A stretch of 62,227 nt of DNA, from NCBI RefSeq assembly GCF_025398255.1, contig NZ_JAODNW010000009.1, forward strand, positions 1 to 62,227. The letters run 5' to 3'. Position numbers and translations under genes: made by a program. This document shows, piece by piece, positions 37,146-46,732 of the stretch. Source of the stretch: Chelativorans intermedius (GTDB lineage: Bacteria > Pseudomonadota > Alphaproteobacteria > Rhizobiales > Rhizobiaceae). Under the pieces are notes generated by a model that worked only from the letters and a program-made list of their open reading frames with translations, searched no databases and was not told where the DNA came from. How positions within the stretch are numbered: the stretch's first letter is position 1; each line of letters opens with the position of its first letter.

Positions 37146-37756
37146 CCCTTTGCCCCGATGCGCGACTCGCGGCCTTGGATCAGCCGCACGATGTTCGCCC
37201 GATGCCGCAGGAAAACGAGAAGGCTGAGCACGGTGAAAAGCTGTGCCGGGCCCGTAAGGCCCAGAAGGTAGAGCGCCAGCGGAACGCAGACCGCGGCCAC
37301 AAGCGCAGCCAGCGAGGAATAGCGTGTGGCATAGGCCACCGTCAGCCAGACCGCGGCGAAGACCAATGCACCCTGCCAGGCAGCGGCGATCAGAATGCCG
37401 AGATAGGTGGCCACGCCCTTGCCGCCCTTAAAGCCGAGCCAGACGGGGAACAGATGGCCGATAAAGGCGCCGAAACCGGCCACGAGCCCGTAGTCGGAGC
37501 CATAGAGCGCGGCCAGCAGCACGGCGGCCGTCCCCTTCAGCGCGTCGAGCAGCAGGGTGAGGGCAGCCAGGCCCTTCCGGCCCGTGCGCAGCACATTGGT
37601 GGCCCCGATATTGCCCGAGCCGATCTTGCGCACATCGCCAAGCCCGGCCAGCCGCGTGATGAGAAAGCCGAAGGGAATGGAGCCCAGCAGATAGCCCGCA
37701 CCGAGCGCGGCGAGCAGATAGGGCAGGGCGGTTTGCCAGTCGGCGGGGTCCGGCAT
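37142..37756 (-). CDS. plsY: Glycerol-3-phosphate acyltransferase PlsY
   Basis: 204 residues, five or so membrane spans. Transfers acyl from acyl-phosphate to glycerol-3-phosphate, starting phospholipid synthesis. Conserved loops: [23 protein letters not shown] and [15 protein letters not shown] 37756 has AGGAGGAGGAAGG upstream. Between pyrC' and dprA. Confidence 0.95.
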   Translation of the reverse strand: MPDPADWQTALPYLLAALGAGYLLGSIPFGFLITRLAGLGDVRKIGSGNIGATNVLRTGRKGLAALTLLLDALKGTAAVLLAALYGSDYGLVAGFGAFIGHLFPVWLGFKGGKGVATYLGILIAAAWQGALVFAAVWLTVAYATRYSSLAALVAAVCVPLALYLLGLTGPAQLFTVLSLLVFLRHRANIVRLIQGRESRIGAKG

Positions 37757-37776
37757 CCTTCCTCCTCCTGCTTCCT

Positions 37777-39063
37777 TCAGGCCGAAAATACTGTGGCGCC
37801 CGCCACCAGCGTTTGCAAGACCCGGCCCTGCATGCGCGCGCCCTCGAAGGCGGTGTTCTTGGAAAGAGAGCGGATGTCCGCCTCGCGCACCACCCATGGT
37901 GCGTCAAGATCGACGACGACGAGATCGGCCGGCGCACCGGGCTTCAGCGTGCCGCCGGGCAGGCCGAAGAGCCGGGCCGGCGCCGTGGACAGCGCCTCGA
38001 CGAGGCGCAGAAGCGGCACATCCCCGCTATGGTAGAGCCGCAGGGCGGCGGCCAGCAGCGTCTCGAGCCCGATGGCGCCCACGGCGGCCTCGGCGAAGGG
38101 CAGGCGCTTGGTGTCCACATCCTGCGGATCGTGGGCGGAGACGATGATGTCCACCGTGCCTTCTCGCAGCGCCTCCACCATCGCCAGGCGATCCTCCTCG
38201 CCGCGCAGGGGCGGGGAGAGGCGGAAGAACGTCCGGTATTCGCCGACGTCGTTTTCGTTGAGGCAGAGATTGTTGATGCTGATCCCCGCCGTCACCGGCA
38301 ACCCCTCATCCTTGGCGCGGCGCATGGCAGCGGCCGACATGGCGGTGGAAATCTCGGCGGCGTGATAGCGCCCGCCGGTCAGCCGCGCCAGCATCAGGTC
38401 GCGCTGCAGAGGAATGGCTTCCGCCTCGCGCGGGATGCCGGGCAGGCCCAGCCAGCTTGCCAGAAGCCCTTCGTTCATGACGCCGGAGGAGGCAAGGGTG
38501 GGATCCTGCGTGGCATGGGAGACGACGATCTCCATGTCGCGCGCATAGGTGAGCGCACGGCGCATGACCAGTGCGCTGGCGACGGTATGCCGGCCTTCCG
38601 TCAGGGCGACGGCGCCGGCTTCGTGCAGAAGGCCGAACTCGCTCAGGTCCCCGCCGGCCAGCCCCTTGGTGATGGCCGCCGCGGGAAAGACGTTGACGAG
38701 CGCCGTTTCGCGCGCGGTGCGAAGCACGAACTCCACCAGCGCCACGTCGTCGATGACGGGCGCGGTATCCGGCATCATGATGAAGGAGGTGACGCCGCCG
38801 GCCGCCGCGGCGCGGCTGGCCGAGGCGATGGTCTCGCGGTGTTCCGCCCCCGGCTCGCCAACGAACACGCGGGCATCGACAAGACCGGGAAGAACGGCCT
38901 TGCCCGCGCAGTCGACGAGACTTGCGCCTTCCGGCACGCCCTGGTTCAGGGCATCGGCTCCGGCGGCGCGAATCGTGCCGTCTTCGACGATCACGGTGCC
39001 GGTCTCGTCGATCCCGCGCGAAGGATCGACGACGCGCGCATTGGTGAAGACGGTGGTGCTCAT
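37777..39063 (-). CDS. pyrC: Dihydroorotase-like protein lacking catalytic residues (PyrC')
   Basis: 428 residues with the dihydroorotase fold, but probably inactive. The usual metal motif DxHxH reads [11 protein letters not shown] (Arg65 and Phe67 in place of both His), and the catalytic Asp of the TDHAPH stretch is Ala310 (VSAHDPQ). The remaining frame is intact and under constraint, so it is not decayed. In Pseudomonas a similar inactive PyrC' is needed to assemble aspartate carbamoyltransferase; the 4-bp overlap with pyrB supports that role here. A true dihydroorotase should be elsewhere. Commonly annotated simply as dihydroorotase. Confidence 0.9.
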   Translation of the reverse strand: MSTTVFTNARVVDPSRGIDETGTVIVEDGTIRAAGADALNQGVPEGASLVDCAGKAVLPGLVDARVFVGEPGAEHRETIASASRAAAAGGVTSFIMMPDTAPVIDDVALVEFVLRTARETALVNVFPAAAITKGLAGGDLSEFGLLHEAGAVALTEGRHTVASALVMRRALTYARDMEIVVSHATQDPTLASSGVMNEGLLASWLGLPGIPREAEAIPLQRDLMLARLTGGRYHAAEISTAMSAAAMRRAKDEGLPVTAGISINNLCLNENDVGEYRTFFRLSPPLRGEEDRLAMVEALREGTVDIIVSAHDPQDVDTKRLPFAEAAVGAIGLETLLAAALRLYHSGDVPLLRLVEALSTAPARLFGLPGGTLKPGAPADLVVVDLDAPWVVREADIRSLSKNTAFEGARMQGRVLQTLVAGATVFSA

Positions 39064-40022
39064 TCTCCGTCCCCCTCGTTGCGGCGCGGGTCGAGCAGGG
39101 CCTCCATCACCGCCATCCGCACCGCCACGCCCATCTCCACCTGTTCTTGAATGACGCTCTGCGGACCGTCGGCAACTTCCGAGGCGATTTCGACACCGCG
39201 GTTCATCGGGCCGGGATGCATCACCAGCGCATCCTCCTTCGCCGCCTTCAGCTTGCGTGCGTCGAGGCCGTAGAAGCGGAAATATTCGCGCACGGACGGC
39301 ACGAAGCTGCCGGCCATGCGCTCGCGCTGAAGCCGCAGCATCATCACCACATCGGCCCCCTTCAGCCCGTCTTCCATGACGGTGAACGGCTCCACGCCCA
39401 TCTGTGCAAGGCCCGTCGGCATCAATGTCGAAGGCGCGACGACGCGCACGCGCGCACCCAGCGCGTTGAGGAGGATGATGTTGGAGCGGGCAACGCGCGA
39501 GTGCAGGACATCGCCGCAGATGGCCACCAGAAGGCCCGCGATCCGCCCCTTTGCGCGGCGGATGGTGAGCGCGTCGAGCAGTGCCTGGGTCGGATGCTCG
39601 TGCGCCCCGTCGCCGGCATTGACCACCGAGCAGCCGACCTTCTGCGCCAGCAGCGCGGCGGCCCCGGCGGCCGAATGGCGGATGACGAGAATATCCGGGC
39701 GCATGGCGTTCAGCGTCGCCGCCGTGTCGAGCAGCGTCTCGCCCTTCTTTGTGGAGGAGCTCGCCACCGACATGTTCATGACATCCGCCCCCAGTCGCTT
39801 GCCGGCCAGCTCGAAGGAGGACTGGGTGCGCGTCGAGGCTTCGTAGAAGAGGTTGATCTGCGTGCGCCCGCGCAGCGTTGCCAGCTTCTTGAGCGGTTGG
39901 CGGGACACCGCGACGGCGGCATCGGCGCGGTCCAGAAGCATCTCGATGTCGAGCGGGGACAGGCCCTTGATGCCCAGCAGGTGGCGGTGCGGAAAGAGCG
40001 GAAAGGCTGGTGCTTCGGTCAT
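39060..40022 (-). CDS. pyrB: Aspartate carbamoyltransferase catalytic subunit
   Basis: 320 residues. Makes carbamoyl-aspartate in pyrimidine synthesis. Carbamoyl-phosphate loop [16 protein letters not shown] (from Ser63), second substrate loop [28 protein letters not shown], and [11 protein letters not shown] near the end are present. ATG 40022 lies very close to its predicted transcript start. First gene of pyrB-pyrC'-plsY-dprA. Confidence 0.96.
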   Translation of the reverse strand: MTEAPAFPLFPHRHLLGIKGLSPLDIEMLLDRADAAVAVSRQPLKKLATLRGRTQINLFYEASTRTQSSFELAGKRLGADVMNMSVASSSTKKGETLLDTAATLNAMRPDILVIRHSAAGAAALLAQKVGCSVVNAGDGAHEHPTQALLDALTIRRAKGRIAGLLVAICGDVLHSRVARSNIILLNALGARVRVVAPSTLMPTGLAQMGVEPFTVMEDGLKGADVVMMLRLQRERMAGSFVPSVREYFRFYGLDARKLKAAKEDALVMHPGPMNRGVEIASEVADGPQSVIQEQVEMGVAVRMAVMEALLDPRRNEGDGE

Positions 40023-40033
40023 CTCAAGGCGCT

Positions 40034-40062
40034 GCTATAGGCCGAGGTGCCCCCTCCCGCAA
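40034..40062 (-). promoter_or_regulatory. Predicted pyrB promoter
   Basis: On the minus strand TTGCGG (40062-40057), 17-bp spacer, TATAGC (40039-40034). The start codon is only about 11 bases beyond the -10, so the transcript would be nearly leaderless. A CTCCCGC-AA-GCGGGAG dyad overlaps the -35. Confidence 0.55.
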
Positions 40063-40181
40063 GCGGGAGAAAAGCTTGTGGGGCGTTTCTCCCGGCAATT
40101 TTCAATGGAAATGGAAAGGGGTTAGGCTCATATCACCAAACAGGAATGGCCGTCGGTTGCAACGGCAAAGGAAGGACTTGC

Positions 40182-41810
40182 GTGAATCACGAGGTAACGA
40201 ACCAGCCGCCGCCCCTGAGCGGAACCAACGCCTGGCGGGCGGATCCGCTGCTCATCCAGCTTGGCGAGGATTTCTCCGCCAGCGTGCGCAAGGATCTGGA
40301 GATGCTCGGCCGATTCGTGCGCAATGCCGAGGCGCAGGATCTTGCGCGCCTGGCCAACACGCAGGGACCTGCTCTCAAGACGCATGATCGCTATGGGCGC
40401 CGGGCCGACCTCGTCGAGTACCACCCCGCCTACCATGCGCTGATGCGCCGCTCTGTCGGGGCGGGGCTGCACTGTTCCGTATGGGAGGATACGGAGGCGG
40501 AAAAGGGCCGGCGCCACCAGGTGCGGGCGGCGCGCTTCTATCTCACGGCGCAGCTTGAGGCGGGCCATCTCTGCCCGCTGACCATGACGAACGCCTCCCT
40601 GGCCGCGCTGCTGGCCAGCCCGGATCTTTTCCGTGTCTGGGCGCCGCGCGTGCTCTCGCGCAAATATGACCACGCGAACCGAGCCGCCGGGCAGAAACAG
40701 GGTGTCACGCTCGGCATGGGCATGACGGAGAAGCAGGGCGGTACCGATGTGCGCGCCAACACCACCGCTGCCGAACCGGCGGGCAATGGGCTCTATCGTA
40801 TCACCGGTCACAAATGGTTTCTCTCTGCGCCGATGAGCGATGCCTTCCTGGTGCTCGCACAGGCAAAGGAGGGGCTTTCCTGCTTCCTGGTACCGCGTCT
40901 TGGGGAGGACGGTTCGGACAACGGGTTTCGCTTCCAGCGCCTGAAGGACAAGCTCGGAAACCGCTCCAATGCCTCCTCGGAAGTGGAGTTCGACGGTGCG
41001 CTCGGCCATCCGGTCGGCGAGCTCGGCCACGGCATACGCACCATCATGGACATGGTGACGCTGACCCGGCTTGACTGCGCTCTGGGTTCGGCCGGGCTCA
41101 TGCGCGCCGCCCTCGCCGAGGCGGTGCACCATGCACGCCACCGCCGCGTGTTCGGCGCGCGGCTTGCCGAGCAGCCCCTGATGGCCCGGGTTCTGGCCGA
41201 TCTGGCGCTTGATGTGGCGGCCGCGACGGCGCTTTCCTTCCGCCTGGCCCGCGCCTTCGACGAGGCGGCCACCAACCGCTCCGACGCCGCCTTCACACGC
41301 GTCATGACACCGGTGGTGAAGTACTGGGTGTGCAAGATCGCGCCTGCCGTCGCCTATGAGGCGATGGAGTGCCTGGGCGGCAATGGCTATGTCGAGGAGG
41401 CACCGCTTGCGCGCATCTACCGGGAGGCGCCGGTCAATGCCATCTGGGAGGGGTCCGGCAATGTCATGGCGCTCGACGTGCTGCGCGTGCTGGCGCGCAG
41501 CCCTGCGCTGTTCGACGAGGTGCTGGCGCAGATCGAGACCGATCTGGGGGAGGCGGGGCGCGGCACGGTGGAGGTGCTGAAGGCAGCGATCCGCGTTTGC
41601 CAGTCGGACGAAGGCACGGCCCGCATTCTGACCGAGCAGCTGGCGCTGGCCGCCGCCGCTGCCGAGTTGCGCCGGCTGGGGGCAGGGCGCGTGGCCGATG
41701 CGTTCATCGAGACCCGTCTCGCCGGCCAGTGGCGCGCCACCTATGGCATGCTCGATGCACGCCACGACGCCGCCGCCATCGTGGAGATGCTGTATCCCGA
41801 GGAGGGGTAG
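40182..41810 (+). CDS. AidB-like acyl-CoA dehydrogenase family protein
   Basis: 542 residues from GTG 40182, with GGAAGGA upstream; the longer open frame to the left is low-complexity and lacks a site. Acyl-CoA dehydrogenase fold with the FAD-binding GMGMTEKQGGTDVRANTT and GHKWFLSAPMSDAF segments, and the extended N- and C-terminal parts typical of AidB (ECLGGNGYVEE, IWEGSGNVMALDVLR). E. coli AidB belongs to the alkylation (Ada) response and binds DNA. No Ada gene is nearby, so a role in alkylation damage is inference. Confidence 0.88.
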   Translation: MNHEVTNQPPPLSGTNAWRADPLLIQLGEDFSASVRKDLEMLGRFVRNAEAQDLARLANTQGPALKTHDRYGRRADLVEYHPAYHALMRRSVGAGLHCSVWEDTEAEKGRRHQVRAARFYLTAQLEAGHLCPLTMTNASLAALLASPDLFRVWAPRVLSRKYDHANRAAGQKQGVTLGMGMTEKQGGTDVRANTTAAEPAGNGLYRITGHKWFLSAPMSDAFLVLAQAKEGLSCFLVPRLGEDGSDNGFRFQRLKDKLGNRSNASSEVEFDGALGHPVGELGHGIRTIMDMVTLTRLDCALGSAGLMRAALAEAVHHARHRRVFGARLAEQPLMARVLADLALDVAAATALSFRLARAFDEAATNRSDAAFTRVMTPVVKYWVCKIAPAVAYEAMECLGGNGYVEEAPLARIYREAPVNAIWEGSGNVMALDVLRVLARSPALFDEVLAQIETDLGEAGRGTVEVLKAAIRVCQSDEGTARILTEQLALAAAAAELRRLGAGRVADAFIETRLAGQWRATYGMLDARHDAAAIVEMLYPEEG

Positions 41811-41910
41811 GGCAGCCCGTCGAAATTAACCTTAACGAATGGTTAGCGTTGCGTGACGCCGCCGCGCGGGCCAGTCTGCGGCTGAGCCACAGGCAGCGAC
41901 GGAGGGCCCC

Positions 41911-42222
41911 TTGCGCTACATTCTCATCTTCTGGGCGCTGCCCATGGCCCTCATCTGGGGCTGGTATTTCCTTTCCTTCAACGACATCAGCTTCGGGTTC
42001 CTCTTTCTCAGCCGCCCGATGCACGATCTCGTCTTCGAGATCTACGGAAGCATCCTGGGCATCGACCCCGCGGCGCTGCCCATGCTGCTGGCGCGCGCCT
42101 GTGTGATCGATTCCTTGATTATCCTTGCGATTCTCGCCTTTCGCCGCCGCCGCGCCATCCGCGCCTGGCTTGCCGCGCGGCGGATGCGCTATCTGCGTGG
42201 CGATGCCGCCCGCAGCATCTGA
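41911..42222 (+). CDS. Small membrane protein, DUF6105-like
   Basis: 103 residues from TTG 41911, preceded by GGAGGGCCCC. Two membrane segments (about 4-25 and 62-80), [23 protein letters not shown] between them, and an Arg-rich C-terminus. Matches a Rhizobiales-only small membrane family (recognised from memory). Ends inside the 3' end of convergent ruvX (34 bp overlap). Function unknown. Confidence 0.7.
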   Translation: MRYILIFWALPMALIWGWYFLSFNDISFGFLFLSRPMHDLVFEIYGSILGIDPAALPMLLARACVIDSLIILAILAFRRRRAIRAWLAARRMRYLRGDAARSI

Positions 42223-42674
42223 ATCCGGTCGAGTGCGCCCTGCAGGATGAAGGCGGCGGCAGCCGAGTCGATGCGCCCGGCGCGCTTGGCGCGCGACACG
42301 TCCATCTCGATCAGCGTGCGCTCCGCCGCCACGGTGGAAAGCCTCTCGTCCCAGAAGACCAGCGGCAGCGCGGTCAGGGCCGCCAGATTGCGCGCGAAGG
42401 CACGCGTGGACTGGGCGCGCGGCCCCTCGCTGCCATCCATGTTGACGGGAAGGCCGATCACCAGCGCCGCTGCTTCCTCGCCTGCCAGCCGGTCGAGCAG
42501 GACCTTCGCATCCTCCGTGAACTTGCGACGCGCGATCACCGGCCTTGGCGTGGCAAGCCTCAGGCCAAGATCGGAGACGGCAAGGCCGATGGTCCTGGTG
42601 CCCAGGTCGATGCCCGCCACGGGCTGGCTGGTCGGCAAGGTCTCGGCCAATTCTTCGATGGATAGGACGCCCAT
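42189..42674 (-). CDS. ruvX: Putative pre-16S rRNA nuclease / Holliday junction resolvase-like RuvX (YqgF)
   Basis: 161 residues. RNase H-like fold: first Asp strand in [29 protein letters not shown] in the middle and [10 protein letters not shown] near the C-terminal half. Family members mature the 5' end of 16S rRNA. Start ATG 42674; the preceding open sequence adds eight residues from an alternative start. Convergent with the DUF6105-like gene and overlapping its end. Confidence 0.92.
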   Translation of the reverse strand: MGVLSIEELAETLPTSQPVAGIDLGTRTIGLAVSDLGLRLATPRPVIARRKFTEDAKVLLDRLAGEEAAALVIGLPVNMDGSEGPRAQSTRAFARNLAALTALPLVFWDERLSTVAAERTLIEMDVSRAKRAGRIDSAAAAFILQGALDRIQMLRAASPRR

Positions 42675-42747
42675 GAGGCTGCCTCGGCTTTGACACACTG
42701 ACAGCGCGTTCTATCCTTTCGTTACGCAACAAGCGAGGAGGCTGAAC

Positions 42748-43455
42748 ATGAAAGTGACGTGGTACGGCCATTCCGCCTTCAGGATCGAGGCGGCCGGCGC
42801 GAACATCCTGATCGACCCGTTTCTGAGCGGCAATCCGAGCTGGGACGGAGGTTGGGAGGGGCCGGCAGAGGGCGTCACCCATGTGCTGCTCACCCATGGC
42901 CACGCCGACCATCTGGGCGATTCGCTGGCCATCCTGAAGAAGACGGGCGCCATGCTGGTGGCCAATTTCGAAGTCTGCATGTATCTGGTGGGGCAGGGCG
43001 TGGGGCAGGACAAGATCAACCCCGGAAACCATGGCGGCACGGTAGATTGCGGCGGCTTCACCACCACCTTCGTGCAGGCCCGCCATTCCTCCTCCTTCCC
43101 GCTCGACGACGGCACCAATGTCTATCTGGGCAATCCGGCGGGTCTGGTTCTGCATTTCCCGCAGGAAAAGACGCTCTATCACATGGGCGACACCGACATC
43201 TTCGGCGACATGGCGCTGATCGAGGAGCTGCACCATCCGGCCATCGGCATCGTGCCCATCGGCGACCGCTTCACCATGGGCGGCGCGGTGGCGGCGCTTG
43301 CCTGCCGGCGCTACTTCAACTTCGAAACCGTCGTTCCCTGCCACTATGCCTCCTTCCCGATCATCGACCAGTCCGCGGAGAAGTTCGTCGCAGGGATGAA
43401 GGGCTCGCGCACCAGCGTGCTTGTGCCGGAGCGCGGCAAGACCGTCGAGCTCTGA
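42748..43455 (+). CDS. Metallo-beta-lactamase-fold metal-dependent hydrolase (UPF0173)
   Basis: 235 residues. HGHADH zinc motif at 50-55 within [12 protein letters not shown], further ligands in [17 protein letters not shown] and PCHYASFP, typical of UPF0173. ATG 42748 has GCGAGGAGG upstream. Substrate unknown. Located directly before gatC with its own promoter. Confidence 0.92.
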   Translation: MKVTWYGHSAFRIEAAGANILIDPFLSGNPSWDGGWEGPAEGVTHVLLTHGHADHLGDSLAILKKTGAMLVANFEVCMYLVGQGVGQDKINPGNHGGTVDCGGFTTTFVQARHSSSFPLDDGTNVYLGNPAGLVLHFPQEKTLYHMGDTDIFGDMALIEELHHPAIGIVPIGDRFTMGGAVAALACRRYFNFETVVPCHYASFPIIDQSAEKFVAGMKGSRTSVLVPERGKTVEL

Positions 43456-43481
43456 CGGCGCGCCTTTTTCGGCAATGGTTG

Positions 43482-43510
43482 TTGCGCCCCGCGCCGGGCG
43501 CGACTATAGC
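43482..43510 (+). promoter_or_regulatory. Predicted gatCA promoter
   Basis: TTGCGC, 17-bp spacer, TATAGC, about 35 bases before the gatC start. Same -10 as pyrB. Confidence 0.5.
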
Positions 43511-43545
43511 CCTGTGCCATCGTTTCCCTGGCTAGGAAGAGCAGA

Positions 43546-43833
43546 ATGTCCGTCGATATCGAGACCGTGAAGCGCGTGGCAAGGCTCGCCAGAATCGCCG
43601 TCGACGAGGAGGAAGCCACCCGCATGACCGGCGAGCTCAACGCCATCCTCGGCTTTGTGGAGCAATTGGGCGAGGTGGATGTCACGGATGTCGAGCCGAT
43701 GACCTCCGTCATTCCCATCAGCATGAAGAAGCGCCAGGACGAGGTGACGGACGGCGGCAAGGCGGCCGACATCGTTGCCAACGCGCCGGCAAGCGAGGAA
43801 AACTTCTTCGTCGTGCCCAAGGTGGTCGAATAG
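43546..43833 (+). CDS. gatC: Aspartyl/glutamyl-tRNA amidotransferase subunit C
   Basis: 95 residues, standard size. Small linker subunit that stabilises GatA and GatB in the complex converting Glu-tRNA(Gln) and Asp-tRNA(Asn). VEPMTSVIP and the [18 protein letters not shown] start are characteristic. 57 bp before gatA. gatB is not in the window. Confidence 0.95.
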   Translation: MSVDIETVKRVARLARIAVDEEEATRMTGELNAILGFVEQLGEVDVTDVEPMTSVIPISMKKRQDEVTDGGKAADIVANAPASEENFFVVPKVVE

Positions 43834-43890
43834 GCGCAGGAAAACTGCGCCGCCACGTCACTGAAACCTCTATTCGAGAAAAGCGGCCTG

Positions 43891-45378
43891 ATGACCGACT
43901 CCAGCCTTACCCGCCTGACCATTGCACAAGCCCGCGAGAAACTCGCCTCGCGCGAGATTTCAGCTCTTGAGCTTACCGAAGCCTATCTGAGCGCCATCGA
44001 GGCGGCGAACGAGAAACTGAATGCCTACGTCGCCGTAACGCCGGACAAGGCGCGGGCCATGGCCAAGGCTTGCGACGCGCGCATTGCCGCAGGAGAGGCC
44101 CGTGCCCTGGAGGGCATTCCCCTCGGCATCAAGGATCTCTTCGCCACCGAGGATGTGCACACCCAGGCGGCAAGCCACATCCTCGACGGCTTCAGGCCGC
44201 GCTACGAATCCACGGTGACCGCCAATCTGTGGGCCGACGGGGCGGTCATGCTGGGCAAGCTCAACATGGACGAGTTTGCCATGGGGTCGTCCAACGAAAC
44301 CTCGTATTACGGCCCGGTCGTCAACCCCTGGCGCGCCGAGGGCGACGACAAGCCCCTGGTGCCCGGCGGCTCCTCCGGCGGTTCGGCCGCTGCCGTTGCG
44401 GCGTGGCTTGCCGCTGGTGCCACGGCCACCGATACCGGCGGCTCCATCCGCCAGCCGGCCGCCTTCACCGCCACCGTGGGGATAAAGCCCACCTATGGGC
44501 GCTGTTCGCGCTGGGGCATCGTTGCCTTCGCCTCCTCGCTCGATCAGGCAGGGCCGATTGCCCGCGATGTGCGGGACGCGGCGATCCTGCTCAGATCCAT
44601 GGCCTCGGTGGACCCCAAGGACACCACCTCCGTGGACCGGCCGGTGCCCGATTACGAAGCGGCCATCGGCCAGTCGGTCAAGGGTTTGAGGATTGGCATT
44701 CCCAAGGAGTATCGCGTCGAGGGCATGTCCGGCGAGATCGAGGCGCTTTGGCAGAAGGGGATCGAGTGGATGCGCGAGGCGGGTGCGGAGATCGTCGACA
44801 TCTCCCTGCCGCACACCAGATATGCGCTGCCTGCCTACTATATCGTGGCGCCGGCGGAGGCATCCTCCAATCTCGCCCGCTATGACGGAGTGCGCTACGG
44901 CCTGCGCGTGCCCGGGCGCGACATCGTGGACATGTACGAGAAGACCCGTGCTGCAGGCTTCGGCCGCGAGGTGAAGCGGCGCGTCATGATCGGCACCTAT
45001 GTGCTCTCTGCCGGCTATTACGACGCCTACTACCTGAAGGCGCAGAAGGTGCGCACGCTCATCAAGCGCGACTTCGAGGAAGCGTTCGCTGCCGGCGTCG
45101 ATGCCATTCTCACGCCTGCCACACCCTCCGCCGCCTTCGGCATCGCCGAGCAGGACATGGATGCCGACCCGGTGAAGATGTATCTCAACGACATCTTCAC
45201 GGTGACGGTGAACATGGCCGGTCTGCCGGGCATTGCGGTTCCTGCGGGTCTCGACGGCAGGGGGCTGCCGCTCGGCCTGCAGCTCATCGGTCGGCCCTTC
45301 GACGAGGAGACTCTGTTCCGCACGGCCCATGTCATCGAACAGGCAGCCGGCCGCTTTGAACCCAGGCGCTGGTGGTAG
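43891..45378 (+). CDS. gatA: Aspartyl/glutamyl-tRNA amidotransferase subunit A
   Basis: 495 residues. Releases ammonia from glutamine. Amidase signature triad intact: Lys81 in LGIKDLF, cis-Ser161 in [10 protein letters not shown], nucleophile Ser185 in [10 protein letters not shown]. Follows gatC. ATG 43891; GatB completing the complex must lie elsewhere. Confidence 0.96.
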   Translation: MTDSSLTRLTIAQAREKLASREISALELTEAYLSAIEAANEKLNAYVAVTPDKARAMAKACDARIAAGEARALEGIPLGIKDLFATEDVHTQAASHILDGFRPRYESTVTANLWADGAVMLGKLNMDEFAMGSSNETSYYGPVVNPWRAEGDDKPLVPGGSSGGSAAAVAAWLAAGATATDTGGSIRQPAAFTATVGIKPTYGRCSRWGIVAFASSLDQAGPIARDVRDAAILLRSMASVDPKDTTSVDRPVPDYEAAIGQSVKGLRIGIPKEYRVEGMSGEIEALWQKGIEWMREAGAEIVDISLPHTRYALPAYYIVAPAEASSNLARYDGVRYGLRVPGRDIVDMYEKTRAAGFGREVKRRVMIGTYVLSAGYYDAYYLKAQKVRTLIKRDFEEAFAAGVDAILTPATPSAAFGIAEQDMDADPVKMYLNDIFTVTVNMAGLPGIAVPAGLDGRGLPLGLQLIGRPFDEETLFRTAHVIEQAAGRFEPRRWW

Positions 45379-45414
45379 CCAGGCGGGGCGCGAGAGGGCT
45401 GGGAGGCGGAAGCC

Positions 45415-46242
45415 ATGTTTCATGTCGCTTCCGCCATCTTCTGGGGACTGGTCCAGCCATTCAATCTTGCCGTCTTGCTGGTCGCTGCGTCGCTCGTGGC
45501 GACTTTCGTGCACCGGCGAAGGATCTCGCTCAGCCTCGGCCTTCTGGCATTCCTCATCCTCGGCCTTTCGGGATGGACAACTCTCGGTGCGCTGCTTCTC
45601 CATCCTTTGGAGAACCGCTTTCAGAAGGTGGATCTTCCGCCTGACAAGGTTGATGGAATCATCGTTCTTGGCGGCGGCTTCGAGGGCGCGATCAATCTGG
45701 TGCGCGGCGGCTATGAGCTGAATGCCAGCGGCGACCGCCTGGTCGAGGCGGCCATTCTGGCGCGCCGCTGGCCCGAGGCGCGTCTTGTCGTCTCGGGCGG
45801 TTCGGGCGCGCTGATCCTTCCCGGCGAGGGGGATGCCGATACTGCGCCACGCCTCCTCACGGCGCTGGGAGTCGAGCCGCACCGCATCGAACTGGAAAAC
45901 CGCTCGCGCGATACCTACGAGAATGCGCTGTTCTCACGGCGCCTCGTCGATCCACGGCCGGGGGAGGTCTGGCTGCTCGTCACCTCCGCCTTTCACATGC
46001 CGCGCGCGGCGGGCGCCTTCCGGCAGGCCGGGTTTCCCGTCGTTGCCTGGCCCGTGGACTACAAGACCACGGGCGAGGAGCGCTTTGGCCTCGCCGCCGA
46101 CAACGTGCTCGACTCCCTGCGCAACACCACGACCGCGACTCGCGAGTGGCTGGGGCTTGCCGCCTACCGGCTGACGGGGCGAACCGGGGAGCTTCTGCCT
46201 GCCCCCGAGACTGTGGAAAGCGCCCCGATTTCGCCCCAATGA
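45415..46242 (+). CDS. YdcF/ElyC-type envelope protein (DUF218)
   Basis: 275 residues. One or two N-terminal membrane spans (about 8-30 and 38-62), then a DUF218 domain: GIIVLGGGFEGAINLVRGG, RLVVSGGSGALI, ENRSRDTYENALFS and LVTSAFHMPRAAGAF, the classical motifs. Related ElyC/SanA proteins affect peptidoglycan or lipid carrier metabolism. Start ATG 45415 with GGGAGGCGGAAGCC. 36 bp after gatA. Confidence 0.9.
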   Translation: MFHVASAIFWGLVQPFNLAVLLVAASLVATFVHRRRISLSLGLLAFLILGLSGWTTLGALLLHPLENRFQKVDLPPDKVDGIIVLGGGFEGAINLVRGGYELNASGDRLVEAAILARRWPEARLVVSGGSGALILPGEGDADTAPRLLTALGVEPHRIELENRSRDTYENALFSRRLVDPRPGEVWLLVTSAFHMPRAAGAFRQAGFPVVAWPVDYKTTGEERFGLAADNVLDSLRNTTTATREWLGLAAYRLTGRTGELLPAPETVESAPISPQ

Positions 46243-46451
46243 TTGAAATTTGATGACAGTCAGGCTTTCAAACAAGTCATTGAAATAACAGTACGGATAC
46301 CCATTCTGCGAGAGCCTGGCCGGCGCGTCTGCCCATTTCCCGCCGCTTTTCCTGTTGCATCGCGAAACCGGCAGGAGTATTCCCCGGCCTGAGGCGGCTG
46401 GCCGTGGGGACGAAAGGCCGGCGCCCGAAATGAAGACAAGACGGGAATTCT
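46243..46451. other. Region between the YdcF-type gene and the microprotein
   Basis: No gene seen. It contains an inverted repeat TTTCAA...TTGAAA (46265-46284) and two ATTGAAAT copies, which could be an operator or part of the microprotein promoter. Confidence 0.35.
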
Positions 46452-46580
46452 ATGGACGACTCCGTTCAGAAGTCCTGCTGGAGCGTGACCGTCAAGGCGG
46501 CGGTCGGTCTTGCCGGGATCATCCTCCTGGCGTGGCTCTTTGCAGGAAGCGAATCCCTTGCCGTGATCGCGGCGAGCTAG
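46452..46580 (+). CDS. 42-residue predicted single-span membrane microprotein
   Basis: Reads MDDSVQKSCWSV then a hydrophobic run (about 14-34, VKAAVGLAGIILLAWLFAG) and a short tail SESLAVIAAS. Polar acidic N-terminus, one membrane helix, stop at 46578, then a strong terminator 30 bases later. GGGAATTCT precedes the ATG, a weak but usable site. Too short for routine gene calling. The hydrophobicity pattern and the terminator right behind it argue for a real gene; function unknown. Confidence 0.5.
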   Translation: MDDSVQKSCWSVTVKAAVGLAGIILLAWLFAGSESLAVIAAS

Positions 46581-46609
46581 AAAGAAAATCGTTTCCTTTT
46601 CGGGGATGA

Positions 46610-46640
46610 CAGGGCGCAGCCGCAAGGCTGCGCCCTGTCC
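46610..46640 (+). terminator. Strong terminator after the microprotein
   Basis: Perfect 12-bp stem CAGGGCGCAGCC / GGCTGCGCCCTG closed by a GCAA (GNRA) tetraloop (46610-46637), followed by TCCTTTG. Separates the microprotein from sdaA. Confidence 0.85.
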
Positions 46641-46657
46641 TTTGATGCTTGCCTTTC

Positions 46658-46708
46658 CATGTCGTTTCCTGACATGCATGAGAGACGCGGGCACGCTTGG
46701 ATGCGTGC
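46658..46708 (+). promoter_or_regulatory. Two dyads in the sdaA leader
   Basis: CATGTC-N7-GACATG (46658-46676) and GCACGC-N6-GCGTGC (46691-46708) lie between the terminator and the sdaA ribosome site (TTGGAGTGA). Either may be an operator. Confidence 0.35.
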
Positions 46709-46732
46709 ATTCCGGGCGGTTGGAGTGACTGC

